Below, one piece after another: positions 34,898 through 45,012 of a DNA stretch of 64,000 bases. This DNA is from Candidatus Bandiella numerosa (GTDB lineage: Bacteria > Pseudomonadota > Alphaproteobacteria > Rickettsiales > Midichloriaceae). Made by a program: the position numbers and the translations under genes. A model generated the notes under the pieces. That model ran no database searches. It had not been told where the DNA came from and saw nothing but the letters and a program-made list of their open reading frames with translations. The stretch is taken from assembly GCF_029981845.1 (NCBI RefSeq), contig NZ_CP104164.1, forward strand, positions 62,001 to 126,000, in the 5' to 3' direction. Position 1 is the first letter of the stretch; each line of letters begins with the position of its first letter.

Positions 34898-37729
34898 TTA
34901 TTCAAATGCTTTTTTCAAAAATTTATTTAATTCTTCGATGTGCAACTTCATATATCCTGCTGCGGGAGATGAGGATTCATCTCTACCAACATACTTCACC
35001 TCTAATTTATTGCCAATCTCTTTTAATACTTCTTCAAATTTTGGTTTAATGTACTGCCATGCTCCCATATTTTTGTGCTCTTCTTGGCACCAAATAATTT
35101 GTCTAATATTTCTATATTTGCCAAACTGCTGAATTATCTCCTTTTTAGGATATGGATAAAGCTCTTCTAATCTTATCAAAGCAACTTTATTTTCATTGCG
35201 TCTTTCTCTTTCTTCAAACAACTCATAATAAACTTTACCACTGCAAAATATCAGCTTCTCTATCTTATTAAAATCTCTTATATTATCTTCTATTAAAGAT
35301 TTAAAATGCGTACCATCAGCGAAGTCCGTTAATTTAGAAACTGCTAATTTATGCCTTAATAATGATTTTGGTGTCATTATTATTAAAGGGTTTCTATATG
35401 TCCTCAAAGCTTGTCTTCTAAGCAAATGGAAAATTGATGCAGGCGTCGTACAATTTGCAACTGTGATATTATTATTTGCACTTAGTTGCAAAAATCTTTC
35501 AAGCCTTGCGGAGCTATGTTCCGGTCCTTGACCCTCATATCCATGTGGCAAAAGTAGAACAAGTCCACTCATCCTCAGCCACTTGGCCTTACCTGAAACC
35601 AAATATTGATCAATAATCATTTGAGCACCATTTGCAAAATCACCAAATTGCGCCTCCCAAATAACTAACGTTTTAGGATTAGAATAGCTGTAACCATATT
35701 CAAATCCCATTACTGCTAATTCAGACAAAATACTATTATGAATCTCAAGTTTGCCACTTTGATCATTGCCCAGATTATTTAATGGGATATATTTTTGTTC
35801 ACTTTCTTGATCTACTAAAACCGCATGGCGATGAGAAAAAGTGCCCCTTTCAACATCTTCTCCAGTAAATCTAATATTACACCCTTCTTTTAATAGCGAT
35901 GCATAAGCCATTGTTTCTCCCATTCCCCAATCTATATCATCGCCTATATCCAACATTTGCTTTCTGCTGTTAAGTAGCCTCTCAACCTTTTTATTTAACT
36001 TAAAGTCATCAGGTACATTTGTTAAAGGATCGCTTAAATTTTTTAGTTCTTTGGATTTTACACCAGTAACAACATTACTGTTATCATCAGTTAAAAATTC
36101 GTCAAAGCTCTTCCAATCATTTTTAAGCCAATCAGCACTCTGAGGTTTATAACTATCCGACAATTCAAATTCTTTATCTAAAAAATCCTTAAACACTTCT
36201 TTATTTCGCTGAATTGTATCTTTATCAATACTACCTTGACTTAATAATTTAAGGCTATAAATCTCAGAAGGGCTTTTGTGCTGATGAATAATGTCATACA
36301 TCCTAGGCTGGGTAAACATCGGTTCATCACCTTCATTATGTCCATATTTTCTATAACAAACTATATCAACAAACACGTCTTTTTTAAATTTAGACCGGTA
36401 TTTTGCAGCAATCGCACTAACATATGCAATAGCTTCAGGATCATCTCCATTAACATGGAAAATTGGAGCGCCTACCATTTTAGCTATATCTGTGCAATAT
36501 CTTGATGATCTACCATCTGAAGCATTAGTGGTAAATCCAATTTGATTGTTCGTTATTATGTGTATAGTTCCACCAGTATCATATGCTTTTGTTCCACCTA
36601 AAGCCAATAATTCCATTACAGAGCCTTGCCCACTAAAAGCAGCATCCCCATGAAGCAATATTCCCAATACCTCACTTCTATCTTTATCGCCAATTAAATC
36701 TTGCTTAGCTCTTACTCTCCCCATAACCACCGAATTTACCAACTCTAAATGAGATGGATTAGGCGTTAAAGTTAAATGTATATCTTTTTCATCAACTTTA
36801 ATATCTGAAGACACCCCAACATGATATTTAACATCACCAGGCATATTGAGGTTGTCTGGGATAAAAACCCCTCCCTTAAATTCAGAAAAAACAACATGGT
36901 AGGGCTTTTTTATAACTTTTGTCAAAACACTCAGCCTCCCCCTATGAGCCATTCCTAAAACCATCTCTTTAATACCACTGCCAGCAGAAATCTGTATTAT
37001 TTCCTCAATTGCTGTAATAGTACCTTCACCACCCTCAATCGAAAAACGTTTTGCACCTGGAAACTTTGTATGAAGATATTCTTCAAACATCCCAACTTTT
37101 ACCAAACTGTCAAAAATTTTAGCTTGCTTATTTTTATCAAAATTTATAACACCTACACCATTTTCAATTTCAGTTCTCAACCATTCCTTTTCTTGTAAAT
37201 TATCCATATGAGTAAGTTCTATAGCAAACCTTGCACTATAGGTATTTACAAGATTTTGGTAGAGAGTTTTTAATAGCATTTCTTGTTGACCAAAAGCTCC
37301 ATCTACGTATACTTGTTGCTCTAATTCTTCTTCCTTAATGCCATAATTCCTATAATCAAGTTCTTTAGGAAGATTTGTATTAGTCAAGCCTAAAGGATCT
37401 AATTTTACAGCCATATGCCCATATGATCTAAAAGCATCTATTAACTTTGCTATTTTTAGTGAAATATTGCTAATTTTACTTGGAATGTCTTTTTCCTTTT
37501 TGACATCAATATCCACTTTGTCTTGGTAGCCTATAATTTTATTGTCCCTTTTTCTCCAGCTTGGTCCTGAAAAAAAATCTTTAAAATCATCCTTATTTTC
37601 TTCTGATTCAGAAAAATATTTTCTCCAACTTTCATCAACTGAATTTGGATTTTTCAAATACTCATTGTATAGCTCTTCTATAAACAAAGCATTTTGAGAC
37701 AAAAAAGAGGAATCAGAAGGATTATTCAT
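34898..37729 (-). CDS. sucA: 2-oxoglutarate dehydrogenase E1
   Basis: Thiamin-diphosphate enzyme decarboxylating 2-oxoglutarate. The 943-residue protein starts with the SFLSQNALFIEELYNEYLKNPNSVDESWR peripheral segment. It has FSIEGGEGTI, GMAHRGRLSVL, GDAAFSGQGSV..GGTIHIITNNQIGFTTN for ThDP/Mg binding, YRKYGHNEGDEPMFTQP, GEDVERGTFSHRHAVL, and WEAQFGDFANGAQMIIDQYL near the end. Full length. First gene of the sucA-sucB-lpd(-cysS) operon. Confidence 0.97.
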   Translation of the reverse strand: MNNPSDSSFLSQNALFIEELYNEYLKNPNSVDESWRKYFSESEENKDDFKDFFSGPSWRKRDNKIIGYQDKVDIDVKKEKDIPSKISNISLKIAKLIDAFRSYGHMAVKLDPLGLTNTNLPKELDYRNYGIKEEELEQQVYVDGAFGQQEMLLKTLYQNLVNTYSARFAIELTHMDNLQEKEWLRTEIENGVGVINFDKNKQAKIFDSLVKVGMFEEYLHTKFPGAKRFSIEGGEGTITAIEEIIQISAGSGIKEMVLGMAHRGRLSVLTKVIKKPYHVVFSEFKGGVFIPDNLNMPGDVKYHVGVSSDIKVDEKDIHLTLTPNPSHLELVNSVVMGRVRAKQDLIGDKDRSEVLGILLHGDAAFSGQGSVMELLALGGTKAYDTGGTIHIITNNQIGFTTNASDGRSSRYCTDIAKMVGAPIFHVNGDDPEAIAYVSAIAAKYRSKFKKDVFVDIVCYRKYGHNEGDEPMFTQPRMYDIIHQHKSPSEIYSLKLLSQGSIDKDTIQRNKEVFKDFLDKEFELSDSYKPQSADWLKNDWKSFDEFLTDDNSNVVTGVKSKELKNLSDPLTNVPDDFKLNKKVERLLNSRKQMLDIGDDIDWGMGETMAYASLLKEGCNIRFTGEDVERGTFSHRHAVLVDQESEQKYIPLNNLGNDQSGKLEIHNSILSELAVMGFEYGYSYSNPKTLVIWEAQFGDFANGAQMIIDQYLVSGKAKWLRMSGLVLLLPHGYEGQGPEHSSARLERFLQLSANNNITVANCTTPASIFHLLRRQALRTYRNPLIIMTPKSLLRHKLAVSKLTDFADGTHFKSLIEDNIRDFNKIEKLIFCSGKVYYELFEERERRNENKVALIRLEELYPYPKKEIIQQFGKYRNIRQIIWCQEEHKNMGAWQYIKPKFEEVLKEIGNKLEVKYVGRDESSSPAAGYMKLHIEELNKFLKKAFE

Positions 37730-37957
37730 TTGGCATCTAATTTATCAAAATTTAACTAAGTATTACTCCTATCACCATTAAAAATCAAGCCTGTTATAAA
37801 TATTTAATCTGTGCTACATAGCAAGAAATAGCATATTTTGTAAATCCGTATAAAGGACAAAGTCTATCCATAATTAGCGCAATAATTACTCAACTACGGT
37901 AGGAAGCTTTAATCATCACCTCTCTGCAATAAAATTTATACCATTATCAATAGTTAT

Positions 37958-37986
37958 TTGCTTTTGTTTAATGCTTTAAATAGAAT
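37958..37986 (+). promoter_or_regulatory. Sigma-70-type promoter upstream of xerC
   Basis: -35 TTGCTT (37958-37963), 17-bp spacer, -10 TAGAAT (37981-37986). Predicted start near 37993, 32 bp before the xerC ATG. The rest of the 295-bp spacer, which also carries the sucA promoter on the other strand, shows no RNA gene or repeat. Confidence 0.5.
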
Positions 37987-38024
37987 AGCCCTTACATATA
38001 CACTATAGACAGCTCTGGATTTAA

Positions 38025-38963
38025 ATGAATAACCTAAAAATTAATAAGGAAATGCAGAAATGTTTAAACGATTGGATAACTTATCTTGATAAAAACCTAA
38101 ATTATTCCCAAAATACAATCAATGCATATATCACAGATATATATTATTTTTTACAGTTTATTTTTAATCATCATGGAGAATCAATATCACTTGAGTTATT
38201 GGATAAATTAGAAGTGCATGATTTTAGATCTTGGCTGGCATTTAGAAAAAGAAATAATATAGCAAGCATTTCTAACAATAGAACCATATCCTCAATAAAA
38301 AATTTTTATAAATTTTTGAAAGAGCAATACAAAATAGAAAATCAAAATATAAATCTTGTAAAAATTGCGAAATTAAATAAACCACTACCTAGAGCATTAC
38401 CAGTAAAATCTGCAATTGAAATAATGAATGCCATAGAAAAAATTAGTAATAATTTTTGGATTGGGCAAAGAAATAAAGCAATCGCATATTTGCTATATGG
38501 ATGCGGGATGAGAATTAGTGAAGCATTAGACCTTAGGGTAAATAATTTTTACGATGAATTTCTTAGAGTACTTGTTTCAGGAAAAGGCAACAAAGAACGG
38601 GAACTATATTTACTGCCAATAATTCAAGGACAAATAAAAAGCTATATTTCTTCCTGCCCATATAAATTTCAAAATGACAGCTTTTTATTTTATGGAGAGA
38701 AAGGAGATAAGCTAAATCCTGATGTTTTTCGAAAAACCCTAAGAAAATTGAGAGCAGGGTTATGTTTACCTGATTTCACCACACCTCATTCCCTAAGACA
38801 CAGTTTTGCAACACATTTATTAGCTAATTCTGAAGGAGATTTACGAACAATTCAGGAATTATTGGGCCACAAGAATTTGTCTACTACCCAAAGATATACT
38901 AAAATTGATATGAACTATTTAATGAAAAATTTTATTAATTTTCATCCGAGAAGCAAAGAATAA
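38025..38963 (+). CDS. xerC: Tyrosine recombinase XerC
   Basis: Resolves chromosome dimers at dif with XerD and FtsK. The 312-residue protein has a SAM-like N-terminal DNA-binding domain (about 10-105) and the catalytic set Arg163 (CGMRISEAL), Lys187 (SGKGNKER), His255/Arg258 (HSLRHSFATHLL), His282 (LLGHKNLSTTQ) and Tyr291. The DFRSWLAFRKR segment and NNRTISSIKNFYKFL are XerC-like rather than XerD-like. No integron, phage or att context; housekeeping. Confidence 0.9.
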   Translation: MNNLKINKEMQKCLNDWITYLDKNLNYSQNTINAYITDIYYFLQFIFNHHGESISLELLDKLEVHDFRSWLAFRKRNNIASISNNRTISSIKNFYKFLKEQYKIENQNINLVKIAKLNKPLPRALPVKSAIEIMNAIEKISNNFWIGQRNKAIAYLLYGCGMRISEALDLRVNNFYDEFLRVLVSGKGNKERELYLLPIIQGQIKSYISSCPYKFQNDSFLFYGEKGDKLNPDVFRKTLRKLRAGLCLPDFTTPHSLRHSFATHLLANSEGDLRTIQELLGHKNLSTTQRYTKIDMNYLMKNFINFHPRSKE

Positions 38964-39043
38964 CCTATATTAATCTCTCCTACGACAAGATAATCTTCAT
39001 CATCATTAAATTTATCGAAAGAGCAATTGTATCATTTTATACC

Positions 39044-39080
39044 AATTCCCTAAAATAACTTAACATTTAAATTATTTAAA
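39044..39080. repeat. Truncated copy of the dispersed ~142-bp repeat
   Basis: AATTCCCTAAAATAACTT here is identical to 54900-54917. It is followed at once by AACATTTAAATTATTT, which resembles the opposite terminus of the repeat, so the centre appears to be missing. It lies in the convergent gap between xerC and rpoD. Confidence 0.6.
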
Positions 39081-39090
39081 GTGATTGATA

Positions 39091-40944
39091 TTACATAAAG
39101 CTATCTAATTTTCTAGATCTGGTTTTGTGCCTTAATTTTCTAAGTGCTTTAGCTTCAATTTGCCTAATTCTTTCTCTCGTAACATCAAATTGTTTCCCAA
39201 CTTCTTCTAAAGTATGATCAGTTTCCATACTTATACCAAACCTCATCCTTAAAACTCTTTCTTCTCTTGGTGTTAAGGTTGCTAAAACTTTGGTAGTTGT
39301 TTCTCTCAAATTTGAATGCACAGCAGAATCGATTGGTTTAATTGCATTGGTATCCTCGATAAAATCACCCAACATACTTCCTTCATCATCACCAATGGGA
39401 TTTTCTAAACTCATTGGCTCTTTAGAAATCTTCAATACTTTTCTCACCTTATCTACTGGAATTGACAATTGTTCCGCGATCTCTTCAGATGTAGGATCTC
39501 TGCCTAAATCATGCGCTAATTGCTTGGATGTGCGTATTATTTTATTTATTGTTTCAATCATGTGCACTGGTATTCTAATTGTTCTAGCTTGATCAGCAAT
39601 TGAACGAGTAATAGCCTGCCTAATCCACCACGTTGCATAAGTTGAAAACTTATATCCTCTACGATATTCAAATTTATCAACAGCTTTCATTAATCCAATA
39701 TTTCCTTCTTGTATCAAATCAAGAAACTGTAACCCACGATTGGCATATTTTTTAGCAATTGAAATTACCAATCTTAAATTCGCCTCTATCATATCTTTTT
39801 TAGCTTTTGTAACTTCCCTCTCCCATTTTTGTATGTTCTGAAAAATTAATTTAAACTCAAAAATTGGCAAACCACATTTTGTTTCTATTTTTTCGAATTT
39901 TTGCCCTATTTTTTGAAAAAATGTCAAATTATCATCGATAAATTTTGCATATTTTATACCCTTTTTGGTCAAAGATTCCAACCATTCATTATCTAGTTTA
40001 ATGCTATTATACACCTCGATGAACTGAGCTCTATTGAATTTAGATTGAGTTGCAGTTTTAAATATGTCACATTCTATTTGGATGATATTTTTATTAATAT
40101 CTTTTAGCAACATAAAAATGCTGTTAATGTACTGATCATCCAGCTTTATTTCATCCAATAACTCAGCTATTTTACCAGTCTTCTCGTTAATAATATCTTG
40201 CTTCTTTTTATCTAGCACTTTCTTCAAGTTGCTATCTTTCAGTTTATTGTTATCGTGATAAAACTTTAGTAATTCTTTACTATATTCTGATATTTTTAAC
40301 AAAATTTCTAAAACCTTTGGCTTAAGTTCATTCTCTATAGCTGAAATAGATGTATTATGCTCTGCATCAAATTCACCCTCGTTGCTTTCTTCATTATCAT
40401 CAAAATCAACATTAGTCGAATCATCCTGATCAAATGATCGCTCACTACTTGCCGTAGCATCAATATCTATAACTTCGCGTAGTAGCTTTTTCCCAGTCAG
40501 TATATCATCATACCAATCTTGCATATCTTTGAGTGACATAGGAGCTTGAATTAAAAAAAATAGCTTATTCTTCCTGCTTTCTTCAATTCTTTTAGCTACC
40601 TCAACCTCACCCTCTCTGGTAAGTAATGACCTATAACCCATTTCCTTTAAATACATTCTAACAGGATCATCGTTACCAATGCCACCTACGATACTCTCCG
40701 AAGAAGATTCAAATTCATCATCACCTTCACTATCTCTCTCCACTACACTTGATTCAGTATCTTTGTTTATAATTGTTATTCCCGATTCCTTGAGAAAAGA
40801 AATTACCCCTTTCACCACTTCATGATCTGCATCCTCAGGAATAATTTTATCAAGTTCCTCAGAAGATATTTTGCCAATTTTAATATATTCTTTCAATTTA
40901 TCATGAAGTTTAGAATTTTGAAATTTGATACTTGTATTTGTCAT
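39091..40944 (-). CDS. rpoD: RNA polymerase primary sigma factor sigma-70
   Basis: Vegetative sigma factor of 617 residues. Region 1.1 at the N-terminus, region 1.2 DPVRMYLKEMGYRSLLTREGE, and an acidic non-conserved insert between 1.2 and 2 (about 165-205). Region 2 runs ANLRLVISIAKKYANRGLQFLDLIQEGNIGL to KFSTYATWWIRQAITRSIADQ. Region 3 follows, and region 4 has REERVLRMRFG and EVGKQFDVTRERIRQIEAKAL. Lies 35 bp downstream of dnaG, the dnaG-rpoD pair of the macromolecular-synthesis operon. Confidence 0.98.
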   Translation of the reverse strand: MTNTSIKFQNSKLHDKLKEYIKIGKISSEELDKIIPEDADHEVVKGVISFLKESGITIINKDTESSVVERDSEGDDEFESSSESIVGGIGNDDPVRMYLKEMGYRSLLTREGEVEVAKRIEESRKNKLFFLIQAPMSLKDMQDWYDDILTGKKLLREVIDIDATASSERSFDQDDSTNVDFDDNEESNEGEFDAEHNTSISAIENELKPKVLEILLKISEYSKELLKFYHDNNKLKDSNLKKVLDKKKQDIINEKTGKIAELLDEIKLDDQYINSIFMLLKDINKNIIQIECDIFKTATQSKFNRAQFIEVYNSIKLDNEWLESLTKKGIKYAKFIDDNLTFFQKIGQKFEKIETKCGLPIFEFKLIFQNIQKWEREVTKAKKDMIEANLRLVISIAKKYANRGLQFLDLIQEGNIGLMKAVDKFEYRRGYKFSTYATWWIRQAITRSIADQARTIRIPVHMIETINKIIRTSKQLAHDLGRDPTSEEIAEQLSIPVDKVRKVLKISKEPMSLENPIGDDEGSMLGDFIEDTNAIKPIDSAVHSNLRETTTKVLATLTPREERVLRMRFGISMETDHTLEEVGKQFDVTRERIRQIEAKALRKLRHKTRSRKLDSFM

Positions 40945-40979
40945 TATAAGTTTATTTTTTAGTTAAAAATAATGTAAAA

Positions 40980-42761
40980 TTATTGATTTGCTATCTCATC
41001 CTTAAGTTGTCTCTCATACTTCTTTAAGTATAACATTTTTTTCATCAATTTGTCATCAACAGTTAACAACAATTGATTTTTTAATAATTCTATCTCGTCC
41101 CTAATAGTTCGCATTTTTTTTATGTTAAATGCTCTAAACAAATTTTCCTTGGCCTCTATTTGGGATTCAAATTTTGTAAATTTAGTCAACTTCTCAATTG
41201 TTCTACTGAAATCATTTTTTTCTGTTGGATTTGCAATGCTTTTATTGTAAAATGACAACAACTCATTATCATCACTAAGGGAGAAATCTAACAGCATTTT
41301 TCTTATATTGTCAAGTTCATTACATAAATCAGCCTCAATTAGATCTTCTATTATTTTATTATCGTCTAATAAATCTGGATAATTCCATAAAATACTTAAG
41401 ATAAAAAGACCTTCTTGATATAATTTATTCTCTTTTGATATGACAGAAAATTGGGAAGAACTTAATTCAAAATTTTTTACAGATAATTTTGCATATAATG
41501 ATTTTCTGAATTTATAAATTAGATCGTAATATTTGTTTTTAAAATGTTGTAAATAACTCTTTTTAAGAGAATAATTAGCTATACTTTCTGAAATTTTTTC
41601 CAAATTAACTTTAAGAGCAATTTTCTTCTCAGGAGTGCTTAGGTTATATTTATTTGATTCAATTTCAAATATATAATCAGACAGTGCTATACCTTGAGAG
41701 ACTAAGTCTTTAAAAAATTCAACACCTTTATTTTTGATAACTTCATCTGGATCTTTCCCATTAGTTAATTTAACAAACTTTAGAGATTTGTTATGAGATA
41801 TAGATTTTAAACTCTCATATGCAATCTTTCTTGCGGCATTTTTGCCAGCCAAATCATTATCGAAACATATAGTGGGCTCTTGGCATGTATCCCACAAAAT
41901 TTGAATTTGACTTAATTTTATGCCAGCACCAAGTGGCGCTACCACATTTTTAATTCCACAATTTACTAAAGCAATAACGTCCATATACCCTTCAACTACT
42001 ATTACGTTACCATCTTTATAAATAATATTCTTTGCATAATTATATCCATATAAATGTTCACTCTTTATAAATATAGGGTTTTCTGCTGAATTCAAGTACT
42101 TAGGCTCTCCATCACCTAATATCCTGCCACCAAACCCAATACATTCTCCAGCTCTATTTTTTATAGGAAATATTAAGCGGCCATAAAAAGGATCATAAGT
42201 AAAGTCATTTTTTCTATTTATAACTCCTGAATCAAATAAATCATCTTCAGAAAATTCTTTTTTCAACTCACTTAATATAATTGAATGATCTTTGGGTGAA
42301 AAACCTAAGTTATACTGCTTTATTATCTCTAATTTTATCCCCCTAGATAAAACATAATTAAGTGCATTTTTACCAATATCACTGAATAATTGCTCCTGGT
42401 ATAATTCAGCCACTTTTTTGTATATATGAAAGAAAATTTTATCTTTTTCAAATTTTTCAATTTCTTTTTTATTTTTTGTTCTTAGCTTTACACCGGCAAT
42501 ATCAGCTAATTTTTCCAAAGCTTCTTTATATGGAATCCCTTCATCTTGCATTACAAAACTAAAGATATCTCCATGCACACCACACCCAAAGCAATGATAA
42601 ATACGTTTATCATCATTCACAAAAAAAGAAGGGGTTTTTTCTCTATGAAACGGACACAAACCAACATAACCTGCCCCACCCCTATTTTTAAGTAGAATTT
42701 TTTTGGCAATTATCTCAGAAGGTAGAATCCTAGACTTAATCAGTTCAACTTCAGAGCTCAT
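40980..42761 (-). CDS. dnaG: DNA primase
   Basis: Makes RNA primers for replication. The 593-residue protein has a CHC2 zinc ribbon (Cys36, His39, Cys57, Cys60 in LCPFHREKTPSFF...HCFGCGVHG), the RNA polymerase domain with GFGGRILGDGEPKYLNS, a TOPRIM block VIVVEGYMDVIAL plus CFDNDLAGKNAA, and a C-terminal helicase-binding region. Length is normal. Upstream is a small glycine-rich ORF rather than rpsU. Confidence 0.97.
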   Translation of the reverse strand: MSSEVELIKSRILPSEIIAKKILLKNRGGAGYVGLCPFHREKTPSFFVNDDKRIYHCFGCGVHGDIFSFVMQDEGIPYKEALEKLADIAGVKLRTKNKKEIEKFEKDKIFFHIYKKVAELYQEQLFSDIGKNALNYVLSRGIKLEIIKQYNLGFSPKDHSIILSELKKEFSEDDLFDSGVINRKNDFTYDPFYGRLIFPIKNRAGECIGFGGRILGDGEPKYLNSAENPIFIKSEHLYGYNYAKNIIYKDGNVIVVEGYMDVIALVNCGIKNVVAPLGAGIKLSQIQILWDTCQEPTICFDNDLAGKNAARKIAYESLKSISHNKSLKFVKLTNGKDPDEVIKNKGVEFFKDLVSQGIALSDYIFEIESNKYNLSTPEKKIALKVNLEKISESIANYSLKKSYLQHFKNKYYDLIYKFRKSLYAKLSVKNFELSSSQFSVISKENKLYQEGLFILSILWNYPDLLDDNKIIEDLIEADLCNELDNIRKMLLDFSLSDDNELLSFYNKSIANPTEKNDFSRTIEKLTKFTKFESQIEAKENLFRAFNIKKMRTIRDEIELLKNQLLLTVDDKLMKKMLYLKKYERQLKDEIANQ

Positions 42762-42787
42762 GTTTTAATTAATTGCAATTATGTGTA

Positions 42788-43087
42788 CTAGCCCTTACGA
42801 CTCATAAGACCTGGTAACTTAGCACCTGCACCAATAGGGGTAACTGGTGGAGAGATTGCAGTCATTGGTGTCAATGATGAAATAGAAACCACGTCCTTCA
42901 TGCCTTTTAAAGTATTACCTAATCTGGAAATTGCACCAACTGGTGAAGATTCAACAAATGAACCAAGATTTTTTGATTTTTGTAAATTTTCAAATGAAAC
43001 ATTAATATCTTTAAGAGGCGCAATGTCAATGTGCATACCCCCTCCTATAGAACCACCTGTAGTATAATCTCCTGATCCGCCTGCCAT
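42788..43087 (-). CDS. Small glycine/serine-rich hypothetical protein
   Basis: 99 residues, low complexity at both ends: GGSGDYTTGGSIGGGM at the start and PPVTPIGAGAKLPGLMSRKG at the end, with a more ordered centre around LKDINVSFENLQKSKNLGSF. No family recognised, no signal peptide. It is 26 bp upstream of dnaG on the same strand and fills the space well, so it is probably real, but no function can be suggested. Confidence 0.5.
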   Translation of the reverse strand: MAGGSGDYTTGGSIGGGMHIDIAPLKDINVSFENLQKSKNLGSFVESSPVGAISRLGNTLKGMKDVVSISSLTPMTAISPPVTPIGAGAKLPGLMSRKG

Positions 43088-43160
43088 AAAAAAATAAACT
43101 TATTTCGTTTATTCTACTAAAATCTTATAGTATTATCAAATACTTATTTTTTTTATTGAT

Positions 43161-45002
43161 TTGATTAATATTAATATTAGAAATGGCATTAGTGCTATAA
43201 AAAATTGCGCCAATACTCTTGTTTCAAGACCTGGTATTTATAAGATGATTGGTAAGGATGACCAGATTCTCTACATAGGTAAGGCAAAGGATTTAAGCAA
43301 GAGAGTTATTCAGTATGCAAATATTAATAATTTATCCTACAGATTAAAAAGAATGGTATCTCTCATAGAGAGAATAGACATTCTTTTTACTAAATCTGAA
43401 ATTGAAGCATTAATATTGGAAGCAGATTTAATAAAAAGCATCAAGCCCAAATATAACATTGCTTTAAAAGACGATAAGAGCTTTCCCTATATCGTACTAG
43501 ATAAAAATCATAATTTCCCTAAGTTAAAAAAATTTAGAGGTAAAAAAAATGATGCTTTAATATATTTTGGTCCGTTTTTGTCAGTTGACAAGCTGGACAA
43601 AATTATTATTGAACTTCAAAAATTATTTTTAATAAGAAGTTGTAGTGATTATTATTTCTCAACAAGAAGAAGGCCTTGTCTGATGTATCAAATAAAAAGA
43701 TGTAGCGCGCCATGTGTAAATAAAATAAGCCCAGAGGATTATAGCAAATCTATTACCAATTTAAAAAAGTTTTTATCTGGCAAGACTCAAGAAATTTTTT
43801 CAGATTTTATAAGAGAAATGCAATATTATAGTGATGAAATGGAATATGAAAAAGCAGCAAATATTAGAGATAAAATAAAGTTATTAAATTATGTGCAGTC
43901 AAAAAATATTTTTCATGGATTTTCTAACAGAAATATTGATATATTCATTTTCTATGAAGAATCTTCTTCGCAAAAATACTGCATACAGGTATATATAATT
44001 AGAGACGGTCATAATTTCGGCGATAAATGCCGTTTTTTTGACAGAAATCCAATAGAATCAGAAAAAGAAATTATTTACAGATTCATTATTCAATATTACC
44101 AAAATAATGAAATACCTAATGAGATTTGGTGTAATATTGAAAATATGGACTTTAAAAGTATATCAAAAGTAACTCAAAGCACAACTAAATCTAATATAAT
44201 CCTACCAAAAAATAAGAATGATAAAAATATTTTTAATTTTGTGATTGAAAATACAAAGGAGGTGTATAACAAATACATCCAAAATTATTTAACAAAAATA
44301 GATATATTTCAGGATATAGCTAAAAAATTTGCTCTTCCCTTTATACCCGAAAAAATTGAAATTTATGATAATAGCCATAATCATGGAGCTAATCCAGTAG
44401 GATGCGTAGTTGTGGTAGGGCAGGAAGGATTCATTAAAAGTGAATATAGAAAATATAAGATTACTAATAAAAAATGTATGGATGATTATCACATGTTAAG
44501 AGAAGTGATCAGACGCAGATTTAAAAAGATTGATCAAAGCTCTTTGCCTGATTTAATTATAATCGATGGAGGAAAGGGTCAATTATCCGCTGTAACTGAT
44601 GAATTTAATAATATGAATATTGGTAATGTCAATATAGTTGCAATGTCAAAGGGATTAAACAGAAATTCTGGAAGAGAATTTTTCCATCAAAATGGAAAAT
44701 TTTCTTTCCAGATTGATAAGAGTGATAAAACACTGCTTTTTTTACAAAATATTAGAGATGAAGCTCATAGATTTGCAGTGACATCACATAGAAATTTAAT
44801 GAGGAAAAGTAGTAAGAAATCGGAATTAGATGCGATTAAAGGCATTGGTGAAAAAAGAAAAAGGAGCTTGCTTTTGTATTTTGATTCGCTAAATAATTTA
44901 AAATTGGCAAGTGAGGAAGACATTGCTAAAATAGAAGGTATAAACAAGAAATTGGCAAAAAATATTTTTCAGTATATACATAAGTCTAACGACAAAGTGT
45001 AA
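43161..45002 (+). CDS. uvrC: Excinuclease ABC subunit C
   Basis: Dual-incision nuclease of nucleotide excision repair, 613 residues. GIY-YIG domain PGIYKMIGKDDQILYIGKAKDL (about 24-45), a zinc-like Cys region RRPCLMYQIKRCSAPCV, the UVR motif around DEMEYEKAANIRDKI, the RNase H-like nuclease with EIYDNSHNHGANPVGCVVV and IIDGGKGQLSA, and a C-terminal HhH pair (AIKGIGEKRKRSLL...IEGINKKLAKNIF). The frame opens at a TTG at 43161; an ATG nearby is out of frame, so TTG is the likely start. pgsA follows after 10 bp. Confidence 0.95.
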   Translation: MININIRNGISAIKNCANTLVSRPGIYKMIGKDDQILYIGKAKDLSKRVIQYANINNLSYRLKRMVSLIERIDILFTKSEIEALILEADLIKSIKPKYNIALKDDKSFPYIVLDKNHNFPKLKKFRGKKNDALIYFGPFLSVDKLDKIIIELQKLFLIRSCSDYYFSTRRRPCLMYQIKRCSAPCVNKISPEDYSKSITNLKKFLSGKTQEIFSDFIREMQYYSDEMEYEKAANIRDKIKLLNYVQSKNIFHGFSNRNIDIFIFYEESSSQKYCIQVYIIRDGHNFGDKCRFFDRNPIESEKEIIYRFIIQYYQNNEIPNEIWCNIENMDFKSISKVTQSTTKSNIILPKNKNDKNIFNFVIENTKEVYNKYIQNYLTKIDIFQDIAKKFALPFIPEKIEIYDNSHNHGANPVGCVVVVGQEGFIKSEYRKYKITNKKCMDDYHMLREVIRRRFKKIDQSSLPDLIIIDGGKGQLSAVTDEFNNMNIGNVNIVAMSKGLNRNSGREFFHQNGKFSFQIDKSDKTLLFLQNIRDEAHRFAVTSHRNLMRKSSKKSELDAIKGIGEKRKRSLLLYFDSLNNLKLASEEDIAKIEGINKKLAKNIFQYIHKSNDKV

Positions 45003-45012
45003 GCACAATATT

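Noticed and set aside
37730..38024. dif-like site near xerC
   Set aside because: No 28-bp sequence with the two XerC/XerD half sites can be recognised; only a promoter is seen.
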